This document shows, in pieces, positions 35,201-47,334 of a stretch of 64,000 nt of DNA. Both the position numbers and the translations under genes were made by a program. The stretch is taken from positions 114,249 through 178,248 of the forward strand of contig WPIO01000257.1 of assembly GCA_009760855.2 (NCBI GenBank). The letters run 5' to 3'. Position 1 is the first letter of the stretch. Each line of letters starts with the position of its first letter. This DNA comes from Cristatella mucedo. Taxonomy: Eukaryota > Bryozoa > Phylactolaemata > Cristatellidae. A model generated the notes under the pieces. The model had not been told where the DNA came from and made no database searches. It was given only the letters and a program-made list of their open reading frames with translations.

Positions 35201-36107
35201 GACTCCATTTAGACTAGTTTAAACAAGCCGGCAGAATCTGATGAAATTTTTTCGCTCTGTTTGTAACTTTCCAACTAGGGGAGGGAATTTCTATTTTTGA
35301 CTTCCGATTACACTTCCGGGAGGCTAGTCTTCGTCACGCAGGTCCAGAATTTCTAAAATTGTGTAGAATCATTGTAACAGCTAGGCAGAACACTTAAAAT
35401 AGCGATATGATTAAAATATCCGGTCTTTAGCGGAGCTAAAGAGCTTGTCCGAGCACGTGATGAAGAGATGACCTGGACCGTCTGCCACTCTCCTCAAAGT
35501 CAAGCTTTAGCCAGCCATTAGGAAATTCTGGCGACGTCCTTGTTAAGCTGGCTAATTCTCATGCGATAAATGAGCTTTAGAATGACTGAATTTAGAGACT
35601 TTCATGAGCTGTGATTGATTCAAACTCAAGATAAAAACCAATCATGAATTCCTCCCCATTCCCTGACCTCTCATTAACAGCAGCCTCGGCGGATAAGCAG
35701 AGCCTGAAGATGCTCCACTGGCTGAGATGGCACATGTACAGGCAGCAGGAAAGAATGCCCGGATATGGCGAACAGAACATCAGTATGGCAGTCGGGTGTA
35801 GGTAGCTCCTATGTCAATCAATCTGTGAGCGGTAGCTACCGAAACAGCCGCGTCGCTGGTACATTGAACCAGATGGCGCTTTTACACTGAAAAAACTGAC
35901 TTTATTGTGAAATGAAATTATACACGGGGATGGTTAGACTACATGCGACTGTAGTATTTATTAGCAGCAAAATTATGAAGCTGATAGCTCAAGAAGCAGG
36001 TGGTACTGCCAATAGGTTTTTTAATTTGGATTCACTGAAGTCAAGTCAGAAGTCATGGATCTTCTTAAAAGTGTTTGTGCCCCGACTATGAGCAAGAGTT
36101 AATAATA

Positions 36108-38407
36108 ATAATAAGAATAAGAATGTACTTGATAAAGCGCCCACAGAGAACTTAATCTCTTTTTAGGCGCTTTACATTTGCTGCAAACGGAAATGCAATT
36201 AAATGGTAAGTAAAATAATGCTTGAAAAACAAACAAAATTAATAACATGGTTAGGGGTGACATGCACAGGGTCAGAATGCAAATGTGGTTAGTGGCAGCA
36301 TGCACAGTGTCAGCACGCATAAGCACTTGAAGGACGAATCACAAGGACCCACTAAATGCTGTCCTAAATAGGTGTGTTTTTAGGTTCCTTTTAAATGTGG
36401 TCAGGTCAGGTCAGGGGATGTTCGGACGCAGATCGGGAGGGAGTTCCAGGCTTTGGGAGTATACGAACTAAATGCACGGTCTCCAAAGGATTTGAGGTTT
36501 GTACGAGGTATTTCTAGACTGTTGGATTCCGAAAAGCGGGTGGTACAATGCTTGGCCCGATGGGGAGTATGTCGGAGAGATAGGCTGGAGCCATAGAATG
36601 AAGGGACCTAAAAGTGAGCGACAAAACCTTGAAGTCAATCCGTTGCTTGACTGGTAGCCAGTGCAGATCGGCGAGAAGTGGAGTAATGTGGCAACTGCGA
36701 CGCTCACGACAGACAAGTCTAGCTGCGGAGTTTTGCACCAGCTGCAATCGCCTGATCGCACATGCTGGTAGGCCAGTAAGCAGTGAGTTGCCGAAGTCGA
36801 GACGAGATGTCACGAATGCATGGACCGACTTAGACGTGGTATCCTTCTCTAAACAAGTCCGAATTTTAGCAATGTTATGAAGCTGAAAATAGACAGATTT
36901 GACCGTGGAGCTGATATGGTCGTCTAGCTAGAGGTCGCTTTGGAATATGACACCTAGATTTCGAGCTGATTCGACAGGACATATGCTGGCAGAGCAAATT
37001 TTGAGCGTCAGCCTTTCCAATTTCTGAATCACACTGGGTTTGCCCATAATTAGTTAGTTTTGTCATCGTTTAGTTTAGAAAAATTTGCTACCATCCATGT
37101 GCGGATGTCATCAATGCATGCAGCAAGTGAGTTTAGAGAATTTGAGGTGCTCGAAGGCTGGGAGGGATCAAAGCAAAGGTACAACTGAGTGTCATCCGCA
37201 TAGAAGTGAAAGCTTAGATTGTGCTTGGCAATCCCATCAGCAAGAGGGAGAGTATAAACCGTGAAAGAACCGGACCTAGCACGGAGCCCTGAGGCACTCC
37301 ATATTTTAGAGGTACTTCAGATGGTCTTTGTCCATTCACGTCAATACTCTGGAGTCTCCCACTGAGATAGGACCTGAACCACTGCAGAGCAGTGCCAGTG
37401 ATGCCCAGGCGAGATGAGAGGCACTCTAGAAGAACTTTGTGATTGATGGTGTCAAAAGCTGCCGATAGATCAAGCAAAACAAGCAGAGACACTCTACCCA
37501 TGTCTGCATTCCTAAGTAGGTCGTTGTATACCCTAAGCAATACTGACTCTGCGGAGTGATTAGCTCTAAAGCCGGACTGGAACTTACTAGCAAGGTGTGA
37601 GGTTTCGATATATGAGTTCAGCTGGTCTGCCACTACCCGTTCCAGTGTCTTTGATAGAAATCGTAGAAGGGAGATTGGGTGGTAGCTGCTCAAGTTCTCT
37701 TGGTCTAGTACTGCTTTCTTGAGGAGAGGCCTGACTACAGCTTTTTTGAAAGGTGCTGGGACATGACCTGAGGCTAATGACATATTAATGATGTTAGTTA
37801 TTCATGGCAGCAGCAGATCAATGCAACGTAGGAGCAGGACTGTGGGAGTAGGGTCCAGAGAAGTTGTTGTCTTCTTTGATTGAGATACGAACTTTAGGAC
37901 TAGATCACTAGTGACCTGCTTAAATGCAGACATTGAGGTGCAGCCAGGAATCGAGGAACAGCATTCTAGTGGGGAGGTTGTCATCGCAGGGATGGATTCC
38001 CTGATCTTGTCTATCTTCTACACAAAGAATCGAGAGAAGCGATCGGCTAGATCATCAGAAGGATCATCAGGTAAGGAGCTAATCTGGGAACGGTTGAGGA
38101 GATGGTTTATTGTCGACATCAGCATTTTTGGATTGTGCATCTGTGATTCAACAATGTTTCTATAGAAGCTAGACTTGGCCTTTGCTAGGATCGATTGGTA
38201 CGACTTACAGTAGTCTTCATATGCCTGTCGATGGACAGTTAGTCCGGATCTTTTGTATGCTTTTTCAAGCTTTCGTTTAGTAGACCGGCTAGTTTAATGT
38301 CTGTGGTAAACCATAGGCCGTCTGGGCTGGGGCGCACAGTGCGCTTTGTCAGAGGTGCAAACTCGTCGAGCGTGTCAGCTAGTGTCTTGTTGTAGCTATC
38401 TACCAAT
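36108..38407 (-). mobile_element. LINE, L2-B family, 2.3 kb copy with full RT
   Basis: The best RT of this family here. On the minus strand: LTKRTV and the DGLWF linker, RT fingers ([40 protein letters not shown]), palm ([44 protein letters not shown]), the YADD box just after a frame change near 37.2 kb, thumb ([20 protein letters not shown]), 3' UTR, the GAGATTAAGTTCTCTG-type stem and an ATTATTATT end at 36108. The 5' end stops in the region just after the endonuclease, so it is 5'-truncated. A few frame breaks. Complements the internally deleted copy at 19.4 kb. Confidence 0.92.
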
Positions 38408-38409
38408 TA

Positions 38410-39315
38410 CGACAGATTTTATCATCATCCTGGTAAAGGTGATAATGTTCACGAACTATTCCTTTGAAAGATTGGAATTCACGAGATTAATTGCTGTGTG
38501 CCAGCGTCTAGCGGATTGAAAGTGTGGCAGACCTCAACCAAACCAATAGTTCTGGATGAAAACTAAAGTAAAATAAAACGTATGTCGAACGTTGACATAG
38601 TATTATTAAAAGGGTGCTGTGCAGTCATCAAAAACAGATGTATTGCCTACTCAAGTTGGCAAATAGGTGTATGGAAGCAGCACTGAAACGGAGATGATCT
38701 CAATTATTGCCTACTCGGACACTAACTGTCCATACAAATAAAAAAGACTTGCCGAAGTGTATGGGGATTGCCTCTTGGGGAGAAGGCTCTGCTGAGTAAG
38801 ATCTCTAGGAGAAAAAAAGGTTGCAGTAAGAGTTCTTTGAAGTTGAACTTAGCGTGTGAGGGAAAATATCTCATTCCAATCCGATCAGATAGCATGCATT
38901 CCGTGTGGTCGTCTAGTCTCATGCAGCCGACCAGTGAACTGTGAAGTTCTGCAAAATTCTCTTATCGGTCATTTGCTGTTTTCCGTTATACAGAGCCACT
39001 CAAAAAAGTGACACAGGCCCGTGCCAAAGGGAATCAGTTCTACGCCGACAATACCCAGCTGCACAAAGTAATACAAGGAATAAGTCGTTTTTTCGGGTCT
39101 TAAAAGATCCCAATCGTTATCTAGGCTCTTTAAAACTTGCTGCAAGACAAGCTTTAACTAAGGGTTGATGACATATGTGGTATAATACTTATACAATAGT
39201 GCCAAAGCAAACAAGTATCATGCTTTTGCCAGCATTCTAAAGCACATAAGAAGACGCTCAGGGCCGCTGGTTGGTAGAACCCCTGTTCAATGCTGGTGGT
39301 GACAGAAGCCTGAAG
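38410..39315. other. Gene-free stretch
   Basis: Nothing supported except a faint RT-like YADNTQLHKV at about 39045-39080, probably a very old LINE fragment. Confidence 0.35.
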
Positions 39316-39319
39316 CGAA

Positions 39320-39625
39320 ATAGTTTAAGACTCTTGGTGCATGCATTCTGGATGTCTCATCCTCAAAAGCTCCCACCAAAACTCAGAGAACAATGAAATT
39401 AACAAAGAAATGGGTGGTACGAGAAAGCGCAATGGAAGAGCGATCGAGGTTAAATAGAAAGCCTGACACAAGCGAGATATGCGACCTGAAAGCCAGAGAG
39501 AGTGGGTCTTGCAGTCGATTTGATTCGTGATATGGAGCCAGTAAAGCTTGCACAGAAATAGTGCGATGCAGCAGCTATGCCGTTCATAACGGAGACTAGA
39601 CTGGCTGCTGAGCTCTTTCCTTAAA
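39320..39625 (-). mobile_element. LINE, L2-like, very old fragment
   Basis: On the minus strand a pattern like RYERHSCCIALFLCKLYWLH then ITNQIDCKTHSLWLSGRISR parallels the RT C-terminal [20 protein letters not shown] region. Strongly diverged. Confidence 0.4.
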
Positions 39626-39729
39626 TCACTGGAGTCGGCTGGAGCGGTGAATGAAGTAAATGCCTGTCTTGCTTACAGTCGAAAATGGATGTGGGCAGAT
39701 TTTCTTAAGCTAAGCGAAGATTGAACCAA

Positions 39730-39955
39730 ACTCCGTCTCATTGGACGCCGTACACGTTCTGCTGGACTACAAGACTTCGGGGTACTGTAATGCAACTTTC
39801 ATTATGCCCACCAACCACATTACGCATTTTGACACTATGCCTGTTACAACTAATCATATGGTTATGCAGCCTTAAAAGCCTTTTTAAAGTGCCTAGAAAG
39901 AAATCAAGTTCTCACAGGATGCTATGCATATGTATTACTATTATGCCCTCTTAAT
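39730..39955 (+). mobile_element. LINE, L2-B-like 3' end, old
   Basis: 3' UTR remnants (CCAACCACATTACGCATTTT, GACACTATGCCTGTTACAAC) and the tail AGTGCCTAGAAAGAAATCAA with TTCTCACAGGATGC. Confidence 0.6.
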
Positions 39956-40218
39956 TTAGGTGTACTCTTTTACCACTTCTTGACGATTGAAAGTTCCATC
40001 CCGAAGACCGCTTTCTCATCTAGTCATCTCATGCTCAATCCCTGCCTAAGATTAGGAACTCCGAACCCCGGTATGACCCAATGTCTGAAAAGTACGATGC
40101 CCTAAGTTCAGTTATTTAGTCCACTGCAGGCGATTCCAAATAATAAGTGATTAGCACGGCGAAATAAATTTGAAAAATTTTGGATAGCCAAAACCAACAA
40201 TAGGCCTATATTATTAGG

Positions 40219-40369
40219 GCCACGGTAGCCCAGAAGGAAAGGCACTCGTTCTTCACGATGAAGGTCGTGGGTTCGAATCCTGCAGTAGCCACTCCTTTAT
40301 TACCTAGTGCAAGCGGCGGAGATACCCATTAAGGCTCTTCTGCTAAACAAAAGAGGCCGTAAAATCAGC

Positions 40370-40415
<46 letters not shown>
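40219..40415 (+). mobile_element. SINE-2, best copy, with (AT)n tail
   Basis: The tRNA-like head is nearly intact: CCACGGTAGCCCAGAAGG (A box) and GTCGTGGGTTCGAATCCTGC (B box, canonical GGTTCGAATCC). The body includes GTGCAAGCGGCGGAGATACC, AAGGCTCTTCTGC and AGAGGCCGTAAAATCAGCTA. It ends in about 42 bases of (AT)n at 40374-40415. Useful as the family reference in this window. Confidence 0.85.
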
Positions 40416-40417
<2 letters not shown>

Positions 40418-41395
40418 ATATATTAGCTGCTCAAAGCATTTCTTATATACGATGCCAAGAGTGAACAAATAGGCGAAAACCCTGTGGAACTTAAATAATT
40501 AACGTCGTGCTAGATGAGACCTGACCCCATTGAACCGGTAAGACTGATTGGACTTGGCGGTGAGAGGGTAAGGTTTCGTCTAGCACGCCTTTCATTGGGA
40601 TAGTCCAAATTCTACGTGACAGGTACGATGCAAACCGCGGAAAAGCCTTATTGGTAAGACCAATGATTGTTACTGGTCTCTTCAGAAATCTCTCGATCAA
40701 ATGCAGCTAATAGATCGAGGATACTCGGTGGTGTGACGTGATACCAGCACGTAGAAATTCCGTTCCTGTACAATGGTGCTGCTTAAATGCAGACTCGGAA
40801 ACCCTTAAATGCAGATCTTTCTACCTTGGCAATGTACGAGTCATTTCGTAAAAACTCTCAGCAAAAATCAAGGCGCGAGAATGAATTTTAATCGCCAAGA
40901 GGCTCAAAATCACCCCAGCCTTTGAGCATGCCTCGAATGACAGTGGCTATATCTGATTAGCCTGCGAGCAGGTGCTTTTCTCGGGTGAAGTTCTCTCGAC
41001 TTCGCATTAGCAATCTGAGGTATGGCATAGTTAAAGTCCACCAAATGTGCACCAACACGATTTAACCGGAGTCGCGAGTGACGAACTCTTTTGCCGGCCC
41101 TCGTTATTGCAGCGAAGTTATCTGAACGAATCGGGGGGGGGGGAGTGGGTGGATTTTCGGTCACGAAGCCGGGGGATGCGGGCTCGTTGAGTGAAAACGA
41201 GAGCTTAGAAGGTGTAACTCAGGCCCAACAGTCTGCTTTGGTACGACGTCGAGTCGACAACGCTACGAAGCACGATGTGCAAAACTTTTCAGCTGCCCGG
41301 TCAGCACTTGGAGAGTTAGAGTGGTCAGTTTTACTTAGTAAGTGATCGTTAGTCTTTCTCTGATCAACATGACTTCAGATTAAGAGTTAAGACGC
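40416..41395. other. Gene-free stretch
   Basis: No exon or repeat recognised. A G10 run lies near 41130. Confidence 0.35.
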
Positions 41396-41399
41396 CTTC

Positions 41400-41835
41400 A
41401 GTTCTATACTCCCAAAGCCTGGAGCCCGGCACCGACTGCCATTGAATAATCTCCTAACTTAAGGATATTATTATAGAAGCTAAATAATTGCTTGTTCCTC
41501 AAGGCCTTTTCTCCGGCAGAATAAATTTTGCTTTTGGGGAAGGCGGTTCTGAAATGATCTACGTTATGACTAACCAGCTGCCATTTTCTCTTTACGGCAT
41601 ATGGAAAGTGCCCAATAAGAGATTAGGTTCTCTTGAGCTGCTGTGTACTACGTTCCATTGTTTTTATTGTTTTTATAGCACTTGCTCGTTTGCGTGAATT
41701 GTCCTAGGCATGCTTGTACGAGCCTACGCCATGCATGCTATTACTAACCATGCGAAACTCTCCCTTTCCAGCTTAAGTAAAGTGCGAGAAAGTAATTGAG
41801 TTTTCTTAGGGTGCTACACAAATAGATGTCTTCTT
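41400..41835 (+). mobile_element. LINE, L2-B family, decayed 3' ends (two tails)
   Basis: CCAAAGCCTGGAGCCCGGC resembles the RT end (SPKAWNS). Two separate tails follow: AAGAGATTAGGTTCTCTTGA near 41615 and AAGTAATTGAGTTTTCTTAG near 41790. This suggests two overlapping old insertions. Confidence 0.6.
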
Positions 41836-42129
41836 ATTAGTACAATAGAAGGAATTCATAGCATTCCTTACACTACAGATTGAGGAAAGGCTGTCTAGCA
41901 AAAATGCGAGGTACACGTTGAGTGGGGCGTGCCCCAAGTCTCTGAGTCTTAGCCTTACTCTAGCGCGGCCCAGGCCTGAGTCTGACCCTCGTTTCTGCTA
42001 GGTCCAAGCCTTTGTTTAACGGCATTTAACCGTGGACTTTTCACACTGAGCTTAACCCTGGCCGGACAACCCAGAGAGTTTTCACTGCGACGTCAATAGG
42101 GCTACATAACCCACGAGTAAGCAAACCGG

Positions 42130-43120
42130 CAAGGATGCCAGCGTCGTTTCAGGCACTCCAGTCTTGGCGAGCGTGCCTAGCTCACAAAGCCCTTTTACGA
42201 CGCCCTGGGCGGGACAATGGGCTTAAAAACAGCATCCTCGAACGAACGCACGCACGCACGCACAGCACGGGCAGTGCGTCGCTGACGGAGCGAGAAGTGG
42301 CAGCCAGCTAGAGGAAAGGTACGGACCGGCGCCGACGGTCGGCAGCGGGAGAAGCGTGGCCGGCCTCGCGTAGCACCCACACCCACCTAGGCGGACTCGG
42401 CTGCGACCTCCGTAGTCCACCCGCAGGAGGACAAGGCCAGTGCCGACAGACGATGCCGATAAGCGGCGGCAGTGCAGCTCGCGCGTCCGACCAACGCTGC
42501 GCGGGATCCGGTCTTACCGCTCAGTAACCGCAGGCTGGCGCGACGAGCGAGGACCAGCCGTTAAATGCACCAATCCTCAGCGCTGGAGCAGGCATGACGA
42601 ATGGCGCCCATTGACATGGACCAACCAATGAGGTTCCGAGCTGCAGCCAGGTTTTGTAATATGCATGTGAGCCTTTCGCAGTAAACTTCCGCGTTTTAAC
42701 CATGGTTACAACCGCGCTGCAGCGGTCTTGTGGCAAAGGACCAGACGAAATCAAGTCCTCCGCCCTAGCAGACGAGTGAAAAATACCGGTGCAACTGGCG
42801 CCTCGGAGCGCGGCTAAGGATTCGCAGGAGCTGTGCACGTATGTCGGCGCTTGCTGATGCTACAAACGTAGCGTGCGGCTTCCACGTCTGGTCAGAACTA
42901 CGCCGCGAGCGCAGCTCTCGTAACGGTGCCGCTTTCGGCCGACGCGCGACGAATACTGGCATCGCCTGAACCTTGTAGTAGCAGGGCTAGCTAGTTGCAG
43001 GTGCTGCACCGACGCACGAAGGTACGTTGCAGGTAGTGGCAGGAGCACGGCAGCGACGAAGAGCGCTCGTGCCTTATCGCCGCCGGAAGTCTGCATCTAT
43101 AATGTACGCAAGTCTATTTG
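42130..43120. other. GC-rich, CpG-dense island
   Basis: Marked rise in G+C and CpG relative to the flanks, with (CGCA)n near 42245-42262. The open frames here are long only because stop codons are rare in GC-rich DNA; none shows a domain or splice pattern. Could be a promoter island for an unseen gene or a GC-rich repeat, since it contains repeat R1 copy 2. Confidence 0.5.
42845..42975 (+). repeat. Unclassified dispersed repeat R1, copy 2
   Basis: Partner of 30440-30560 in the same orientation: GCTACAAACGTAGCGTGCGG, CCACGTCTGGTC, GCAGCTCTCGTAACGGTGCC, ACGCGCGACGAATACTGG. Confidence 0.65.
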
Positions 43121-43295
43121 ACAGCAGCGGAGGGTTACAGGTGATCGACAGCGACCAGGACTAACGCCAATGGCACTTCGGCCTAAAGCTCAAATAACCT
43201 GCAAAGCCAGTGCCGATTCCGTAATTACAACTCTTCGCCTTTCTCGTGGCGCCAGCTTTTTACGGCCTCGCCCGCGCTTCTTATTTCTCTTTTTT

Positions 43296-43435
43296 TTGCG
43301 CGAGATGAGGTCTGCTGGCTACTGAATGCGTTCCTAAAGCCGCTTAGGCTTTGAGTGATCTCTTCGAAACTCCTGCTGAACACCCGCATAGTCTTTCGGC
43401 TTTGTGGACAAACAACGGAGATACAAGCTAATGTA
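43296..43435 (+). mobile_element. LINE, L2-A family, 3' end only
   Basis: GAGATGAGGTCTGCTGGCTA, CTAAAGCCGCTTAGGCTTTG, CACCCGCATAGTCTTTCGGC and ACAACGGAGATACAAGC follow the L2-A 3' UTR in order; decayed. Confidence 0.75.
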
Positions 43436-43439
43436 CCAT

Positions 43440-44500
43440 ATTATTAAAATCCACGTTTAATAAATCAATTCCACGCTGTATAACAATTCTTTTTCGACAG
43501 TGCAGAGCCATCTATTTGACATCGGCAGAGGACCACTTCTGTGCAGCACCAGCCATAGCGTACCGCTCACTTCGCAGTCCAGAGTGCCACTGGTTATAAA
43601 TTGCTACTGACTTCCAGCTTATACTGTATAAGCCGTGAATTATGTCATATTCAGTTCGTATAGGTTATAATTATTAACCGCGTCTTGGGTTGCATAAGGA
43701 AACGCGACTCAGGAGGCCGTGAGCATTGAAATACTCATAATATACTCAATAATACTCAAATAGCATTGAAATACAGCGCATAAATGGAAATTTTAAACAG
43801 AGATTTTTTAAACCGCCATGTTAAGCACCGAAGCAGCTCTATGTTCGGAAGCTCAAACGGTAGAGCGTGCGACCGTTATTTCAAAGATTGGCGGATCGTT
43901 CCTCGCTCGAGCCGAAGCTTTTCCCGGTGCTCAGTTTCAAGCCCATGGCAGAGAGCCTTCGGTCGCTCAGTGCTTTGAGATTACTGCATATGTAGAATAT
44001 GCAGTATGAGATAATTCCCACCTTTCGATGCCGAGCACTGTTAGTGTGTCTTGTATGTTGTAGAATTCTCTTCAGAAAATCAAAGTTCTTGCAGACGTCG
44101 CATATAGAAAACGATAGAGCTAAGACTTGCTTACACTTCATCTGTTTGTCGTTTGACCGTGGCAAGTAATAAATTAAGTGGCTATGGACATCGAAACGCT
44201 TACTGCTTAAAGCTGGGTCCCCTGCCGCTGCGGCCGCTTCGGCTGCTGCGGCTGTAGATTCGCTTACTGCTAGTAAACTGCCTAAGAGGCATAGTCTTGT
44301 GTGATTATAATCGTTTCACTATCGTCGTTCAAATAATCTGTTTGATGAGGTTGCTGCTATCAAGGTCCACGAATAGGTTGCATCTAAAAGGAGGCCTAGG
44401 CATAGCTTTGAAGGAGCCCGGAAGCTCCGCTCACATGGTAATCGAAGAATCGTATCCGGGCCGCCCTGTGCGATCTCATTCAAGTGCTGCTGTGAATCAC
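43440..44500. other. Gene-free stretch
   Basis: No supported exon. The part just before 44505 may be the 5' flank or 5' UTR of the L2-B copy. Confidence 0.35.
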
Positions 44501-44504
44501 AACA

Positions 44505-45505
44505 ACTTAATGGCCATCAGGCCTACCATAATCCCGGCGGTCCGTATTGACGCTTGTATTTGGAATGCTCGCTCAATGTGCAATAACCACCTAATACTAA
44601 ATGACATGATTACTAACAATAGCCGCCAATATCTGTTCGCCGTGACCGAGACCTGGCTGAAATCGACTAACTATATGACCATATGCACGAAATCTAGGTG
44701 TAATGTTACAAAGTGACCGCTCATTAGACAACCACGTTAGGTCCGTAGTCGAGTTTTCCTACTTTAAGCTAAATCACGTTGCTAAATTTCTGGGTTTTTT
44801 GATAGGGATACCACATCTAAATTCGTCCCTGCATATGTGAGATCCAGTCGTGACTTCTATAACCCACTGCTTGCTGGTCTACCGGTCTGTGCACGCAGGC
44901 GCTTACAGCTGGTGAAAAACACTTCAGCTTGGCTTGTCTGTCGTGATGGTCCTAGTTGCCACATCACAACACTCTCCGCCGACCTGCACTGGCTACCAGT
45001 CAAGCAACGGATCGACTTACTTTTAGGTCCCTTCATTCTTTGGCTCCATCCTAACTTTCAGATATACTCCCCCCAGGCTAAACATCGTGCAAACCGCTTT
45101 TCGGAATCTCACTGTTTACCCATACCTCAAACAAATTTCAAATCCTTTGGAGACTGTGCCTTTAGTTCATATGCTCCCAAAGCCTGGAACTCACTTTTGA
45201 CTTGCATTATGTCTTCTCTTGACTTTTCCACATTTAATATGAAACAAAAATGCGTTTATTTGTCACAGCAATTAGTAGCTCCCTGCGATTCGTCTCTTAT
45301 GTGCTTATGCGTGCTGATACTGTGCATGCAGTCACCAACCAAACTTGCATGCGACCCTGTGCATGTCACAACTAACCATGTTATTTTTGTTTTTTATCAA
45401 CCATAATACCACTAACCGTTCGATCGTTCTTTGTTTGCGGAAAATGTCAAATGCCTAGAAAGAGGTTGAGTTCTCTGTTGGTGCTATATAAAATGAATTA
45501 CTATT
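44505..45505 (+). mobile_element. LINE, L2-B family, internally deleted copy
   Basis: Starts with the endonuclease N-terminus (IRPTIIPAVRIDACIWNARS, VTETWLKS). Near 44.69 kb it jumps to the RT region just before DTTSKF, then continues with the RT C-terminus ([29 protein letters not shown]) to the 3' UTR and the AGAGGTTGAGTTCTCTGT tail with TATTATTAT. Endonuclease core and RT palm are missing. The junction differs from that at 20.9 kb. Confidence 0.85.
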
Positions 45506-45512
45506 ATTATCA

Positions 45513-46805
45513 ATACAACCAACGCCACCCCAACAGGTTTCTTCTTTCTTGTACCTAGATCAATCATAATCGATGGGAGTGTAGTCATTGACGCACGTTC
45601 GTCCAATTCTAATGCGTTTGCAGTTCCCACGAAGCAATCATTCTGGACTATTGATTTGAGTTTATCCGACAGCACGTTGCAAATAGCGGCAGTTGTCTAT
45701 CGCCCCAGGTACTAAATAATTCTATATTTCAGATTTCTGTGATCTTATTTCGATTCCATGTGAAAGAAAATGATCATTTCTAGTTATAGGTGATTTTAAT
45801 ATTCTCTTGGATACCTTATCAGACGCCTTCAGCACCAAATTTTGTGAGCTGACTGACACGATGTCTCTTGCGGCTCATGTGCATGGTTCCTACTCACATT
45901 TAGGGTCACGCACTCCACCACATTTCATCCTACAACTGCACTCTTATCATCCCAAATTATTACCGAATTCTGATTTTTTACCATATGCAAATTTTATTTA
46001 ATCTACAATGTGTGCCCTCCTCATAATTTAAAATCACCTCTGAGTCGTGAAACCTCAAGACCCTTGACATCGATGCTGTCCGTGCAAGAATATCTGCTTC
46101 GCCTCTCATTCTCAGTCCCCCTTCTGACCTGTCACCATTGATAGATTGGTACAACACTACACTAGCTGACGTGCTCGATAAGTTAGCACCTCTGACTAAA
46201 CCTACTGTGAGCCCTCGCCCAGACGGCCTATGGTTTACCGCAAACATTTAACTAGCTAGTTCTTAAAAGCCCAAGCTGGAAAAAGCATACAAAAGATTGT
46301 ACGAGGACTATTGTAGGTCGCACCGATCAATCCTAGCAAAGACCAAGTCTAGCTTCTATGAAAACACTGTTAAATCACAGATGCACAATCCTTAAAGAAT
46401 TCTGATGTCAGCGATCAACCGTTTCCGTAACCGATCCCAGGCTAGCTCATTACCTTGTGATCCTTGTGATGATCTAGCTGATCGCTTCTCTAGCTTTTTT
46501 GCCAACAAGATAGACAAGACCAGGGAGTCCATCCTTAAGGCGGTAGCACCTCCTGGATACTACATCAAAATTGGTCCGTATATTTGTGAAATCTTGTCTC
46601 GACTTCTGAAACTCGGCGCTTGCTGGTCAACCGGCCGGTGCACGCAGGCTCTTACAGCTGGTGAAAAACTCCGTATCTAGGCTGGTTTATCGTGAGCATC
46701 GCAGTTTCCAAATCACACTGTTTCTTGCCGACCTGCACTTGCTCCTAGTCAAGCAACTCATCGCCTGAACAGAGATTAAGTTCTCTTAGGGCGCTATATA
46801 AATGG
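45513..46805 (+). mobile_element. LINE, L2-B family, internally deleted decayed copy
   Basis: Endonuclease remnant (ATPTGFFFLVPRS, AAVVYRP, VIGDFN then a changed His/Asp segment), the linker ([11 protein letters not shown]), and RT N-terminus ending near 46.55 kb. It then jumps to the C-terminal segment and the tail AGAGATTAAGTTCTCTTAGG GCGCTATATAAATGG. Many stops. Confidence 0.8.
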
Positions 46806-46824
46806 ATTATATTTATATATTATA

Positions 46825-47330
46825 TCGACTTCAAGTTTTGCCACTCACCTTTAGGTCCCTTCATTCTTTGGCTCCAGCCTACCTATCAGTTCTACACCCC
46901 CCACTAGGCTATCGTCGTACCAACCTCTTTTCAGAATCAAATCGCTTACCTATACCTCATACGAACCTCAAATCTTTTGGAGACCGTGCCTTTAGCCCGT
47001 ATGCTCCTAGAGCCTGGAACTCACTTTCGACTTGCTTCACGTCATCCACCGACTTGATCACATTTAAAAAGAAACTAAAAACACACATATTTATCGCAGC
47101 ATTTAGTGGGCCCGTATGATTCGTCCTAAATACGCTAATGCGTGCTGGCACTGCACGTGCTGCTACTAACCATATTTGCATGCTGACCCTGTTCATGTTA
47201 CCTCTTTGTTACGCTCGTTTGATTTTTCATTGAGCATGCTATCACTTACCACTCAATTATGCTTCGTTTGGAGCAAATTTAAAATTCCTAGAAGCAAATT
47301 AAGTTTTCTGAGGCGCTATAACAAATATAT
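46825..47330 (+). mobile_element. LINE, L2-B family, 3' end
   Basis: A separate copy: [59 protein letters not shown], then 3' UTR and a degenerate tail. It directly follows the previous copy's tail. Confidence 0.85.
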
Positions 47331-47334
47331 TATT

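Larger units (their letters stand above)
33865..36100. other. Mostly unassigned stretch
   Basis: Contains the SINE-2 fragment at 34755 and a possible short coiled-coil frame at 35090-35200. The 34.03-34.33 kb segment is GC-richer, with GCCAGTGGCAGGCAGGATGG resembling a stretch at 58.85 kb. No gene is supported. Confidence 0.35.

Noticed and set aside
40219-40292. Possible tRNA gene
   Set aside because: A and B boxes are present but the cloverleaf arms do not pair, and the sequence continues into a shared SINE body found many times in the window.
42223-43096. Several overlapping frames as genes in the GC-rich island
   Set aside because: Length is explained by the low frequency of stop codons in GC-rich DNA; no domain or splice pattern.
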